DNA of 40,366 nt from Flavobacteriales bacterium (GCA_947497485.1 CANMHB010000021.1:1-40366), one strand, 5' to 3'; counted from the stretch's first letter, positions 7,657 through 17,307 are shown. Notes: generated by a model not told the origin, from the sequence alone. Numbers and translations: made by a program.

Positions 7657-10428
7657 GTGGGAAATTACATTGAAATCAAAGGCGCGCGCGTTCACAATCT
7701 GAAAAATCTAGATGTTAAGATCCCACATGGAAAAATTACAGTCATTACGGGTGTTTCGGGCTCAGGGAAATCCAGTTTAGCTTTTGATACAATTTATGCA
7801 GAAGGACAAAGGCGTTTCATTGAAAGCATGTCCTCTTACGCGCGACAATTTCTTGGTAAATTAAATAAGCCTGAAACCGATTACATCAAAGGAATTACGC
7901 CTTCCATAGCCATTCAACAAAAGGTCATCACAAGTAATCCGAGGTCAACTGTTGGAACCACAACTGAAATTTATGATTATCTAAAGCTACTTTTTGCTCG
8001 AGTTGGTCGAACCTTTTCACCTGTTTCAGGAAAGGAAGTTAAAAAACATACCGTTGGAGATGTGATTAATTTCTTAAAAGATCTTGATTCAGATTCAAAA
8101 ATTGCAGTTCTTTCTCCAATTACGTTAAAGAAAAATGAATCAATAAATAAAAAAATACAAAACCTTTATAAACAAGGATTTAATCGAATTTATTTAAATA
8201 ATCAATTTGAATTAATTGAATCGGTATTAGAAGAAAAAATTGAATCAGAAGTATGTCTGGTTATTGATCGTTTATCTAGTAATTTTTCAGATGAAAGCAA
8301 TGAAGCGCGTGCTACAGATTCAATTGCAATTGCTTTTGCTGAAGGTGCAGGAAATTGTGGAATTTTTGAACTTGAAAGTCAAAATATTACTTGGTTCAGT
8401 AATCGTTTCGAACTAGATGATATCGAATTTCAAGAACCGAATTTACATTTCTTTGCCTTTAACAACCCTTTTGGTGCTTGTAAAACGTGCGAAGGATATG
8501 GAATGGTTTTGGGAATCGATGAGGAATTAGTTTTTCCCGATCGTAATTTAAGTGTTTATGAAGGCGGAATTGCACCATGGAAGGGTGAAACCATGAGCGA
8601 ATATCTTAATGAACTTATTTTTAATGCCAAGAAATTCGATTTCCCAATTCATCGTCCAATCAAGGATTTGACTCCGAAAGAACTAAAATTATTGTGGGAT
8701 GGGAATGATTATTTTTTGGGACTAACCAAGTTCTTTAAGTTCATCGAAAGTCAAACCTACAAAATTCAATACCGCGTAATGCTTTCGCGCTACCGAGGGA
8801 AGACAATCTGCCCTGAATGCCATGGAACACGACTCAGAGGCGATGCGGCCAATGTTAAAATTAATGGGCTTTCGATTCAAGAATGTGTGTTATTATCGAT
8901 TGAAGATTCCTATCAATTTTTCCAGAATTTAAATCTCTCAGATTACGAAAAACAAGTTTCGAAGCGGATTCTGCCAGAAATTCAAAGCAGGCTAGGATTT
9001 CTGAAAGATGTTGGTCTCGGTTATCTGACTTTAAATCGAGCTGCAAACTCACTTTCCGGTGGTGAATCGCAACGAATCAATCTAGCAACATCGCTTGGGA
9101 GTAGTTTGGTTGGTTCAATTTATGTGTTGGACGAACCTTCAATTGGTTTACACCCAAAAGATACAGAACGACTGATTTCTGTTTTGAAACGTCTAAAATC
9201 AATTGGAAACACGGTAATCATCGTCGAACACGAAGAAGAAGTCATGCGAGCTGCCGATGAAATTCTGGATATTGGACCAAAAGCAGGTATTTATGGCGGT
9301 GAAGTCGTTTTTCAGGGGACGTTTTCAGAATTACAAGCCTCCGACAGTTTGACGGCTGATTATCTTTTGGAAAGAAAAGTAATTCCAGTTCCGAGAAAAC
9401 GAAGAAATTCTCAAAATAAACTTTTTATTGAAGGAGCTCGTCAGCATAATTTGAAAAATTTAAACGTTCAAATTCCATTACATAATTTAGTTTGTTTAAC
9501 TGGCGTTTCTGGCTCTGGAAAATCAACCTTGATTCGCTCCATTTTATACCCTGCAATTCGAAAAGAATTAGGCTTGAGTTCTGATTTACCAGGAAAATTT
9601 GATGCAATTAAAGGGGATTTAAAAATGATAAAAAACATTGAGTTTGTTGATCAAAATCCCATTGGAAAATCATCTAGAAGTAACCCCATTACTTATGTTA
9701 AGGCCTTCGATGAAATTCGAGATTTGTATGCTCGCCAGCCACTAGCCAAAATGCGCGGCTACAAACCAGGTTTTTTCAGTTTCAACGTGGAAGGTGGTCG
9801 TTGCGAAATGTGTGAAGGCGAAGGAACCATTACCGTTGGAATGCAATTCATGGCTGATGTCAATCTTGTTTGTGAAACTTGTAACGGAAAAAGATACAAA
9901 GCCGAAACACTCGAAATTGAATACAGAGGAAAGAACATTTACGATTTGTTGGAAACCAATTTGGATGAAGCATTGGCGTTCTTTAAAAATGGAAATGACC
10001 GGCTTGAGCAGAAAATTGTCGAAAAAATTCAACCTTTAGTTGATGTCGGATTGGGGTATTTAAAAGTAGGTCAATCTTCGAGCACAATGAGTGGTGGAGA
10101 AGCTCAGCGAATTAAACTAGCGTCGTTTTTATCCAAAGGAATTAACGCACCTTCTACCCTATTTATTTTTGATGAACCAACTACTGGGCTTCACTTTTAT
10201 GACATTGACAAATTAATTATTGCCTTCAACGCACTTCTTGACAGAGGACATTCCGTAATCGTCATTGAACACAACATGGAAGTCATCAAATGTGCGGATT
10301 GGATTATTGATCTTGGGCCTGTTGGAGGTGAAAAAGGAGGAAATATTCTATTTTCTGGAACACCGGAAGATATAGTCAAATCGAAAGACAATTCGACCGG
10401 AATGTTCTTGAAGGAAAAATTGAAATGA
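7657..10428 (+). CDS. uvrA: Excinuclease ABC subunit A
   Basis: A 923-residue UvrA of normal length, the damage-recognition ATPase of nucleotide excision repair that loads UvrB onto lesions in the cytoplasm. The first ABC half has Walker A GVSGSGKSSLAFD, the zinc module CKTC...CPEC, signature LSGGESQRINLA and Walker B VLDEPSIGLH. The second half has Walker A GVSGSGKSTL, zinc module CEMC...CETC, signature MSGGEAQRIKLA and FIFDEPTTGLH. The start is GTG at 7657, chosen because the protein begins YIEIKGARVHNLKNLDV as in other UvrA proteins and a promoter element lies immediately upstream. uvrB lies about 23 kb away on the same strand. Confidence 0.97.
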   Translation: MGNYIEIKGARVHNLKNLDVKIPHGKITVITGVSGSGKSSLAFDTIYAEGQRRFIESMSSYARQFLGKLNKPETDYIKGITPSIAIQQKVITSNPRSTVGTTTEIYDYLKLLFARVGRTFSPVSGKEVKKHTVGDVINFLKDLDSDSKIAVLSPITLKKNESINKKIQNLYKQGFNRIYLNNQFELIESVLEEKIESEVCLVIDRLSSNFSDESNEARATDSIAIAFAEGAGNCGIFELESQNITWFSNRFELDDIEFQEPNLHFFAFNNPFGACKTCEGYGMVLGIDEELVFPDRNLSVYEGGIAPWKGETMSEYLNELIFNAKKFDFPIHRPIKDLTPKELKLLWDGNDYFLGLTKFFKFIESQTYKIQYRVMLSRYRGKTICPECHGTRLRGDAANVKINGLSIQECVLLSIEDSYQFFQNLNLSDYEKQVSKRILPEIQSRLGFLKDVGLGYLTLNRAANSLSGGESQRINLATSLGSSLVGSIYVLDEPSIGLHPKDTERLISVLKRLKSIGNTVIIVEHEEEVMRAADEILDIGPKAGIYGGEVVFQGTFSELQASDSLTADYLLERKVIPVPRKRRNSQNKLFIEGARQHNLKNLNVQIPLHNLVCLTGVSGSGKSTLIRSILYPAIRKELGLSSDLPGKFDAIKGDLKMIKNIEFVDQNPIGKSSRSNPITYVKAFDEIRDLYARQPLAKMRGYKPGFFSFNVEGGRCEMCEGEGTITVGMQFMADVNLVCETCNGKRYKAETLEIEYRGKNIYDLLETNLDEALAFFKNGNDRLEQKIVEKIQPLVDVGLGYLKVGQSSSTMSGGEAQRIKLASFLSKGINAPSTLFIFDEPTTGLHFYDIDKLIIAFNALLDRGHSVIVIEHNMEVIKCADWIIDLGPVGGEKGGNILFSGTPEDIVKSKDNSTGMFLKEKLK

Positions 10429-10513
10429 ATTTTATTTTGTTCTTTTCAAATCAAATTGAACCTATTTATAAGGTTGGTGTATTTTTGAATTAATTTTACA
10501 TTGACTTGATTCG

Positions 10514-12715
10514 ATGAATCGATTTACAATTACATTTCTTCTTGGCATTAACATTTTATTTAGTCAAACTGACTGCGATTTCAAGTATCAGAATAAAAAA
10601 GGTGGATCTTATCTTTTCTCGATTTACTATGAACCGGATATGAAAACGCCTTTAAATGGAACGTGTGAAAGAAAGTACAACGACAACAAGATTTTTGAGA
10701 AGCGCACCTTTCAGGATGGAAAACTGGTTGAAGAAATATTGAATTACGAAAGTGGAAGTTCTAAGTTGAAGTTGAATCCGACATGGAATACACGCGATTC
10801 GGTGATTGCAACAATGGAGCAATTTTGGCCAAATGGCAATCGCAAACAAACAAACATTTACTACTGGGATAAAAACAAACGTCGCTGTGAAAAATATATC
10901 GATTATCACCTTAACGGGAAAGTCCGATTTGTCAATTTTAACGCGTTCGCTCGACAGTCTGAAATCAACGAATATCAAATCAAGGATTATCCACCTCATA
11001 CAATTGATTACGATGGCTACACAACCTTGCGGGTTCCTTTTGGCTTGGCTCTCGAATACGATGATGCAGGTGTTTTAAAATCGAAAACTACCCATAAAAT
11101 GATCTTGAATGGTGGTCACGAGCATTCTTCGCGAGATGGATTATATGAACACTATCACCACAACGGTAAACTAAAAACCAAAGGATATTACAAAGATGGA
11201 GATCCAGATGGAAATTGGGTAGTTTATAATTTCTTAGGACAAAAAATCGAAGAACAATTCTACCAACGAAACATGAAAGTTGGCACGTGGAAAGGTTGGC
11301 ACGACAACGGGAAGCCGCGTTTCGAATACGTTTATGACACACTTTCAAATTACATTTTTCACTCCAATAAAAAAGAATGGAACGAAGCAGGCTTGCTTGT
11401 TTTTGAGCGCTTCATCGACCGCAAAGGCATGGGCTTTGAGAAAAAATGGGCCGACAACGGCACTTTGATTCAGCATCTTGAATTAGTTTACAACTCGAAA
11501 GAGCAAGGTTCAGAGAAAAATTGGTATCCCAACGGTCAATTGAAATCCTTTTTAAACAATTACCGAAACTCGGATACCACTTATGTGAGCTATTTCCAAA
11601 ATGGAAAAATGGAGGAAATTCATTTGAAATCAAAAATTGAAATGGATGAAGTAATTTCCAATAAAAAATGGAACGATAAGGGAATTTTAATTTCAGAGGT
11701 AAACAAAAAATCACGTCCAGAAAATGAGTTTATTGAATTGTATGAATATTGGCCAACAGGGAAAATGAAAGCCCACATTTACCAATTGAATGAAACCAGA
11801 TTGGAAGAAAAATATTTTCAAAATGGGAGTTTGAAATCGGGAGTTCGCTTTTTAAATGCAAAACTAGATGGTAAAACCCAACATTTTGATAGTTTAGGAA
11901 CCTTGTTATTGGAATACAACTACACCGATAACCTAAGAAATGGCTGGTGCAAACGCTTCGATAAAACAGGCAAATTGATTTTTGCGCAATTCTATGAAAA
12001 CGGTTGTCCGAAAAAAATGCTGAATGAATTACCTGCCAAAAAACGAAACTTAGAAGAACTTTCAAAAGACGAAAGAGATTATTTTATCAGTTTCATTTAC
12101 AACAACTTGAGTCAATACGTTTCTCCAACTGACACACAATTATACCATACGAAAAAACAAATAGATTCAATTGCAACCTATTACATGTATTTATTTGACA
12201 CATGGTCAAAATATACACCTTTTCCATCTTCAAGGCATCAAATCACAAGTCAAGTGATCAGCTTTCGATTGCCAAGTGTTTATCTAACAGGACTCGCAAA
12301 AGGGGATACAACGGATAAATACGTAAAAGAAGTCGTTACAGTTTTTGAAAAAAATGGCTGGAAAACCAGTAATTTAAAATGTGAAAGTGGCTATTGCAAT
12401 TGGGATTTAAAAGTAGAAGGATTTTATACGCAAAAGTTTATACAAAAACACTTTCCTTTACTTCAATCCTTTATTTATATTTTACCACAATCAAAAAATG
12501 CAGAACCATTAGAAACATACAGTAAAGTTCACCGATCACGTTTAATAACAATTTCACCTTATTCAAAATGTGTTGCCATTGCAAGCTCAAGTTCGTATGA
12601 AAAAACATTTCAATTTCTAATTTACTCAGATGGAGAAGTAGATTTAATGAATGGACGTTCATGGGATGAAATAAACGAAATCAACGATTTCTCGAGAGAA
12701 TTACCTTATGATTAA
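10514..12715 (+). CDS. Secreted MORN/YwqK-type repeat protein
   Basis: A 733-residue protein with a short signal peptide (MNRFTITFLLGINILFSQ). Residues of about 85-500 consist of degenerate MORN/YwqK repeats of the form W..NG....Y..G...G, for example QFWPNGNRKQ, YHHNGKLKTKGYYKDG, GWHDNGKPRFEY, NWYPNGQLKSF and KRFDKTGKLIFAQFYENG. The last 230 residues show no domain I recognise. YwqK-like repeats are common in secreted Bacteroidota proteins and were named after a Bacillus antitoxin-like protein, but nothing here indicates toxin neutralisation. The gene follows uvrA by 85 bp and overlaps the next gene by 8 bp, so the two downstream proteins probably work together. Function unknown. Confidence 0.75.
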   Translation: MNRFTITFLLGINILFSQTDCDFKYQNKKGGSYLFSIYYEPDMKTPLNGTCERKYNDNKIFEKRTFQDGKLVEEILNYESGSSKLKLNPTWNTRDSVIATMEQFWPNGNRKQTNIYYWDKNKRRCEKYIDYHLNGKVRFVNFNAFARQSEINEYQIKDYPPHTIDYDGYTTLRVPFGLALEYDDAGVLKSKTTHKMILNGGHEHSSRDGLYEHYHHNGKLKTKGYYKDGDPDGNWVVYNFLGQKIEEQFYQRNMKVGTWKGWHDNGKPRFEYVYDTLSNYIFHSNKKEWNEAGLLVFERFIDRKGMGFEKKWADNGTLIQHLELVYNSKEQGSEKNWYPNGQLKSFLNNYRNSDTTYVSYFQNGKMEEIHLKSKIEMDEVISNKKWNDKGILISEVNKKSRPENEFIELYEYWPTGKMKAHIYQLNETRLEEKYFQNGSLKSGVRFLNAKLDGKTQHFDSLGTLLLEYNYTDNLRNGWCKRFDKTGKLIFAQFYENGCPKKMLNELPAKKRNLEELSKDERDYFISFIYNNLSQYVSPTDTQLYHTKKQIDSIATYYMYLFDTWSKYTPFPSSRHQITSQVISFRLPSVYLTGLAKGDTTDKYVKEVVTVFEKNGWKTSNLKCESGYCNWDLKVEGFYTQKFIQKHFPLLQSFIYILPQSKNAEPLETYSKVHRSRLITISPYSKCVAIASSSSYEKTFQFLIYSDGEVDLMNGRSWDEINEINDFSRELPYD

Positions 12716-13745
12716 AATCAGATATTACTTTCTAATAACGATTTTCGCATACTGTTTTTCAGCGAAAGCAGACCTTCGTCCTTGTTATTTGACCGTGACT
12801 ATCAGTGCCTCAAAAACGAAATTCACTACATCAGAAATAGTTCAATTGAATGTCACATTGACCAATAAATCAGACCAAGCCCATTCAATTCTTGTTCCGG
12901 GAAATCAATCGAAAGGATTGAAATTAATTTACTTTTCTTGGTATAAAGTGGATGAAAACAACTTTTACACGGAAGTTCACCGCGATTCAAGAATGCTAAC
13001 AATGGATACAAGTGTGAAAGGATACGTCAATTTTAACCGATTGAATCCAGATGAATCGACCACGATTCCATTTTTCTTTAACGACACTAAAAATGCTCAA
13101 AGACACATCAATTCCAATTATGAAATCCCCAAATTGCCACATGGAAAATATAAGATCATTGCTTGGTATTATCCTTGGGACGAGGAACTCGCAAAATATG
13201 CGTTCAATAAATATGATTGGAAGGATCGAGATGAAAACCCAGATAATAATGCCGAATATTTAGATCTTTCTGAATCAGGCACCTTAAGCACTTATTTTGA
13301 TGTTGAAATTATACCCCAAGTCGATGAGCATGCATCTAATTTCACTAAAAGTTGTGGGGGAAATTGCAAGTTGTGTCGCACAATTGATCATGAAAAATGG
13401 AAAAAGACCAAACGCCTGATTCGCCGTGATTCCAAAGATTACAACGAATACAATATGGGAAAAGACACCAATGGAAATTGGCAAAAGGCCCATCGAAACA
13501 TAGCCTACTTAGGCGACAATCCCGATGCGATTTTAGCTTCACTTCCTAGTTTTATGTCTCGTGAAATTATTTTTCAAAACAAAAATGGCATTCATTATTT
13601 TCAACTGACTTGGCAACTTGGAAAAATCAACAGAGTTGGCTCAAGAATAAATACAATTCTTTATATGATTGGTTTAAGAAATGTAAGAATCAGAGATTCA
13701 CGAATCAATTATTCGAGGTTGAAATATTTGAGTGAGATTAAGTGA
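12708..13745 (+). CDS. Secreted protein of unknown function with a C-x3-C-x2-C motif
   Basis: I do not recognise this 345-residue protein. It has a signal peptide (MIKIRYYFLITIFAYCFSAKA). Residues of about 26-205 look like an Ig-like beta-sandwich (LTVTISASKTKFTTSEIVQLNVTL, then LPHGKYKIIAWY), similar in pattern to domains that bind or inhibit other secreted proteins. A cysteine cluster, Cys216-x3-Cys220-x2-Cys223 (SCGGNCKLC), then begins a basic C-terminal region rich in Arg and Lys. The cluster could bind a metal or form disulfides. The start codon lies inside the end of the MORN-repeat gene (8-bp overlap), which points to translational coupling. The gene ends convergently against the LolA-like gene. 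Confidence 0.7.
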   Translation: MIKIRYYFLITIFAYCFSAKADLRPCYLTVTISASKTKFTTSEIVQLNVTLTNKSDQAHSILVPGNQSKGLKLIYFSWYKVDENNFYTEVHRDSRMLTMDTSVKGYVNFNRLNPDESTTIPFFFNDTKNAQRHINSNYEIPKLPHGKYKIIAWYYPWDEELAKYAFNKYDWKDRDENPDNNAEYLDLSESGTLSTYFDVEIIPQVDEHASNFTKSCGGNCKLCRTIDHEKWKKTKRLIRRDSKDYNEYNMGKDTNGNWQKAHRNIAYLGDNPDAILASLPSFMSREIIFQNKNGIHYFQLTWQLGKINRVGSRINTILYMIGLRNVRIRDSRINYSRLKYLSEIK

Positions 13746-13769
13746 TGATATTTCGTTTTTTTTCTTGAC

Positions 13770-14468
13770 TTATTTCTTTTCCTTGAAGAAATCGTCGCTA
13801 ATTCCCTTGTTGATTTTGTAATTGGTGAGTTTGATTGTAATTGTTCCTTTCTGATCTTTGCTTTTCTTTCTCTTTTCTTTCTCTTTTTCAGTTTTATTGA
13901 GATCTGCCGCAACGCTTTTCGGAAGTTTGAATTTTTTTACATCGATGTCAAAAACCAATTGATTAGGCAAGCCATATTCAGCTTCAGAACCATAGGTATA
14001 ATCAACGGAAACTGTTCCGCTGCTGCGCGTGGTGATTTGAGATTTAATGATCAAGTCATTTTTGGTATCAATCCAAAGTTTTGCTAATACAAATTCACTA
14101 TTCTCATTCGTTGGAATAACGGTTATGAGGTTTGTTTTGACGTTATCAATGGTTTTCACGCCTCCATCAACTGCCATATAGGCATTTTTCTTCATTAAAA
14201 ATGAATTGACATCGGTAAATCCTTGTTTGGGCAGAATGGCGATTCCTTTTGAGACGACTTTGAATTTGTCCTTTTGTTTGAAATAAATCGAAGCCTTTAC
14301 TGGAAGAATTTTAATCAAAGGAATATCTGCTTTGATGTTTGCATCAACTGAATAGTCCTTTACCGAATTAATTTTAGAAACAACCCGATTTAAAATAAGA
14401 TCTGCATCTTGACCTTTCACAGAGAAATTCAAGCCAATTAAAAGAAATAGGATAGATATAAATTTCAT
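13770..14468 (-). CDS. LolA-like periplasmic outer-membrane lipoprotein-sorting family protein
   Basis: A 232-residue protein with a signal peptide (MKFISILFLLIGLNFSVKG, followed by QDADLILNRVVSKINSV). The pattern of a helical start (ILNRVVSKINSVKDYSVDANI) followed by beta-strands, including the strand pair LAKLWIDTKNDLIIKSQIT and VDYTYGSEAEYGLPNQLVFDID, fits the LolA/LolB half-barrel fold that carries lipids or lipoproteins across the periplasm. It is not a canonical LolA, so the cargo is unknown. A lysine/glutamate-rich stretch (KTEKEKEKRKKSKDQK, about 193-208) is unusual. Its ATG overlaps the permease stop codon (TAATG), so it is the third gene of a translationally coupled ABC operon. Confidence 0.7.
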   Translation of the reverse strand: MKFISILFLLIGLNFSVKGQDADLILNRVVSKINSVKDYSVDANIKADIPLIKILPVKASIYFKQKDKFKVVSKGIAILPKQGFTDVNSFLMKKNAYMAVDGGVKTIDNVKTNLITVIPTNENSEFVLAKLWIDTKNDLIIKSQITTRSSGTVSVDYTYGSEAEYGLPNQLVFDIDVKKFKLPKSVAADLNKTEKEKEKRKKSKDQKGTITIKLTNYKINKGISDDFFKEKK

Positions 14469-15310
14469 TAGGAAGTTATGTCTTTTTTATTAAACTTAAT
14501 GATCGCAACTGATACCAAAACAACAATATGAACCAGCAAAATAATGATTGATTCTTGAATGCGTCCCCACGGAACAGGATCCTCAAAAAAGCTTCTCCAT
14601 GAAGCCATATGTGTCGTAAACAAATATGGTTTGATGTTATCAAAAACAGAAACATCCAATGAACCGATAATCGTAAATAAGATAATAATTGCCATTGTGG
14701 AAACGATTGGTCCAATCGAGTTCTCAGCAAAAGCAGAAAGGCAAATGGATAAGGTAGAAATCGTTAACAATGCCAAATATGCCACCAAAAAACTTAAACC
14801 ATAACGCCACAGAATGTCATCACTTTTTAAAATAACGAGTCCATCACTGTTCAATACGATTAAATCGCCTGTTTCAAAAATCCATTTGGAGACAATCAAT
14901 GCCAGGAATCCGAGCCAAATTGTTAAAATCAAGGTATATACTGCACCAGCAATAAATTTCGACAGTATAATGTTGGTTCGCGAAATCGGTTTCGTGGCAA
15001 GCATTCGAACAGTTCCCATTGCGGCTTCTCCTGAAATCAAATCTCCGGTAACTAAGGCAACAAGTAAAGGAATATGAACGATTAACATTTGGAGAATTAT
15101 GAACGCAATTAAATTTCCGTTGAGAATATTTCCATTGAAAGAAAGTGTTTGCTCAAAGGACGAGGTAACAAAAGAAATGAACGAAGAGCCATCAGCTTTC
15201 ATCGCAAACAAGATAATTCCAATCAAAAGCGTTAACGCGCCTATTCCGAGATAACTACGTGGTTTTGCGAGTATTTTAACAAACTCGTTGTATGTGTTTT
15301 TTAGTAACAT
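14468..15310 (-). CDS. ABC-2 type transporter permease
   Basis: A 280-residue integral membrane protein with about six hydrophobic segments. The N-terminal amphipathic start MLLKNTYNEFVKILAKPRSY and the stretch LISGEAAMGTVRMLATKPISRTNIILSKF are typical of NatB/ABC-2 permeases that pair with a separate ATPase subunit. It should form the inner-membrane channel of the exporter encoded with the upstream ATPase. Its ATG overlaps the ATPase stop (TGATG) and its stop overlaps the LolA-like start (TAATG), so all three genes are likely translated in a coupled way. Substrate unknown. Confidence 0.88.
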   Translation of the reverse strand: MLLKNTYNEFVKILAKPRSYLGIGALTLLIGIILFAMKADGSSFISFVTSSFEQTLSFNGNILNGNLIAFIILQMLIVHIPLLVALVTGDLISGEAAMGTVRMLATKPISRTNIILSKFIAGAVYTLILTIWLGFLALIVSKWIFETGDLIVLNSDGLVILKSDDILWRYGLSFLVAYLALLTISTLSICLSAFAENSIGPIVSTMAIIILFTIIGSLDVSVFDNIKPYLFTTHMASWRSFFEDPVPWGRIQESIIILLVHIVVLVSVAIIKFNKKDITS

Positions 15311-16224
15311 CAGGATTGAATTATTTTCATGAAAAAATCTTCCAACTTGCGTTTTGGCTCAATTGAATGAACCTCAATATTATTTTGAACTAAGGTATGG
15401 TTCACCAAAGGAACTTGTTGCTTTTCAATATTAAGTTCAAACTCGAAATCATTCAATCGATTGAATTCAGAAATTCCAAATGTTTTGGATATCAACTCAC
15501 AAGCATCGTTTATTCGATTTACTTCGAGTTTAACAACGATTTCTTGTGCATTCAATAATTCCTTCACATCACCTTCGATTACCGTTTTTCCTTTATTGAT
15601 GATTACCATTCGATTTGCAATTAATTCAATTTCAGAAAGTTGATGTGATGAAAGAAGAACCGTTTTATGTTGTTCGGTTTTTAATCTTAAGATTAAATTA
15701 CGTATTTCGACAATTCCTTGTGGATCAAGACCGGTTGTGGGCTCATCTAAGATGATCAAATCTGGCTTGTGAAGAAGTGTTTGTGCGATTCCAAGTCGTT
15801 GCTTCATTCCATGGGAAAAACCGCCAATTTTATCCTTTCCTCTTCCGCTTAGACCAACGAAATCGAGCATTTCTTGAATTTCTTTCTTAGAAACACTCGC
15901 TCCTGAAATTCTTGCAAAAATCTCTAAATTCTTTTCTGCAGAGAGGTATTTGTAGAAATCTGGTTTTTCGATTATACTTCCAATTTTGGTTAAGATTTCT
16001 GAACGATGTGTTTTATAGGATTTACCAAACATCTCAATGACTCCAGAATCATTTTTGATAAGCGAAAGCATGCAGCGGATGGTTGTACTCTTCCCTGCCC
16101 CATTTGGACCTAAAAAACCAAAAACGTCTCCTCGGTTAACGTGGAAAGAAACATCTCGAACTGCTTCGAAAGAACCAAATCGTTTAGTCAAATGCTCTAC
16201 TCGAATAATTGTATCACCGTTCAT
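15310..16224 (-). CDS. ABC transporter ATP-binding protein
   Basis: A 304-residue cytoplasmic ATPase. Walker A is GPNGAGKST (residues 39-47), the signature region is GFSHGMKQRLGIAQTL (with SHGMKQ in place of the strict LSGGQ) and Walker B is LIILDEPTTGLDPQG, followed by the switch SSHQLSEIE. The C-terminal 80 residues are the accessory domain usual in CcmA/NatA-type ATPases that drive ABC-2 permeases. It is the first gene of the ATPase-permease-LolA-like operon. A -7-like element lies 4 nt before its ATG. Confidence 0.93.
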   Translation of the reverse strand: MNGDTIIRVEHLTKRFGSFEAVRDVSFHVNRGDVFGFLGPNGAGKSTTIRCMLSLIKNDSGVIEMFGKSYKTHRSEILTKIGSIIEKPDFYKYLSAEKNLEIFARISGASVSKKEIQEMLDFVGLSGRGKDKIGGFSHGMKQRLGIAQTLLHKPDLIILDEPTTGLDPQGIVEIRNLILRLKTEQHKTVLLSSHQLSEIELIANRMVIINKGKTVIEGDVKELLNAQEIVVKLEVNRINDACELISKTFGISEFNRLNDFEFELNIEKQQVPLVNHTLVQNNIEVHSIEPKRKLEDFFMKIIQS

Positions 16225-16228
16225 GAAG

Positions 16229-16236
16229 TAAAATTA
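16229..16236 (-). promoter_or_regulatory. Putative -7-like element of the ABC operon
   Basis: On the minus strand TAATTTTA lies exactly 4 nt (CTTC) before the ATG at 16224. It differs from the TAnnTTTG consensus only at the last base. The spacing is the same as at uvrA and menD. Confidence 0.35.
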
Positions 16237-16355
16237 TCATTTCTTAATTAATTGGTTTTTAATATAAAATAAAAAAGAAATCAAGATTTTGTTCTAATCA
16301 AGACAATTAAAATTTCTCTGTCAAGAATTTAAACCGAAAGAAAATCATAAAAAAT

Positions 16356-17303
16356 TTAAGGCTTACTATTAAACGATTCACTTAAAAATCGCCCTTTACT
16401 TGTAGGCATATCGAATTTTAGTAATTGAGCAATCGTTTTAGAAATATCAATTAATTCGCCATCTTTTTTTATACTCAGATTCTTCGGAGTGTCTGGACCT
16501 AAAATTAATAGTGAAATATGTTCACAACCTTCACAGCGATCTCCATGATTTATAAAACCTGATTTCACGCCATCCAAATGCCGACCATGATCATTTGTAA
16601 TAAACAAAGTTGTTTGATCTTTCATAGTTGGATTGGATTGAATCATAGACCACAATCGTGCAGCGTATTTATCACATTTGGTAATTGCTTCTTGGTATTT
16701 CTCCCAATTTGCTGCATGTCCATAAACGTCAACCGCCAACAAATTTATGAGCATTACGTGAGGGGGCTTTTGACTAGAAATTAGTTCCGTTACTTTCTCA
16801 AATGTATTTTCATCCTTTCCATAACCAATTCCATTTCCATTTGGCCCACAATAAGTTGAAGCAAGATGTTTATTTTGCCAGTTTTTGTTTTTCGTATTCG
16901 CTAGAACATCCAACTTGCCTTTGCTTGAAACGATGAATGCATCAGATTTATCCGATCCTGTTGATCTTAAATAATATTGAAATAAAGAAGGATTTTTAGG
17001 TAAACTTGAACCTGTATTTGAAATCCGCTGATATTGCCCTGTAGCAATTGCTGTGTGACCAGGAACTGTGTATGTCGGGCCATTATTTCTAAAATCCTCA
17101 TAAAAAGCGCCTTGATAACGAAGTGAATCGCACAAAATCGGACTTAAACGACAAGTTTTATCGCCATACGTTTCGCTAAATCTCGGTCCATCAATTACTA
17201 AAATAACTACGTATTTAGTTTTGAAGTCAGTTTGTTGGTTCTGCGAAAAGACTGAATTTAGGCAGTTGATAAAAACGATCGAGCTGAATAAAAATATTTT
17301 CAT
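16356..17303 (-). CDS. Secreted alkaline-phosphatase-superfamily phosphodiesterase/phosphatase
   Basis: A 315-residue protein with a signal peptide (MKIFLFSSIVFINCLNSVFS, followed by QNQQ). The fold markers of the alkaline phosphatase superfamily are all present: VVILVIDGPRFSETYG with metal ligand Asp38, the nucleophile loop GPTYTVPGHTAIATG with Thr79 as candidate, NLLAVDVYGHAANW, LFITNDHGRH and a late HGDRCEGCEH. This is closest to the type I phosphodiesterase/nucleotide pyrophosphatase branch, which uses two zinc ions to hydrolyse phosphodiesters or phosphomonoesters. The CEGC pair next to the last metal-binding His is unusual. The gene lies downstream of tRNA-Ser on the same strand but has its own promoter-like element. 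Confidence 0.85.
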   Translation of the reverse strand: MKIFLFSSIVFINCLNSVFSQNQQTDFKTKYVVILVIDGPRFSETYGDKTCRLSPILCDSLRYQGAFYEDFRNNGPTYTVPGHTAIATGQYQRISNTGSSLPKNPSLFQYYLRSTGSDKSDAFIVSSKGKLDVLANTKNKNWQNKHLASTYCGPNGNGIGYGKDENTFEKVTELISSQKPPHVMLINLLAVDVYGHAANWEKYQEAITKCDKYAARLWSMIQSNPTMKDQTTLFITNDHGRHLDGVKSGFINHGDRCEGCEHISLLILGPDTPKNLSIKKDGELIDISKTIAQLLKFDMPTSKGRFLSESFNSKP

Positions 17304-17307
17304 GGAT

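Noticed and set aside
10441..10513. Promoter for the MORN-repeat gene (TAATTTTA at 10491-10498)
   Set aside because: The last base deviates from consensus and the nearest TTG is only 14 nt upstream, so support is too weak to list.
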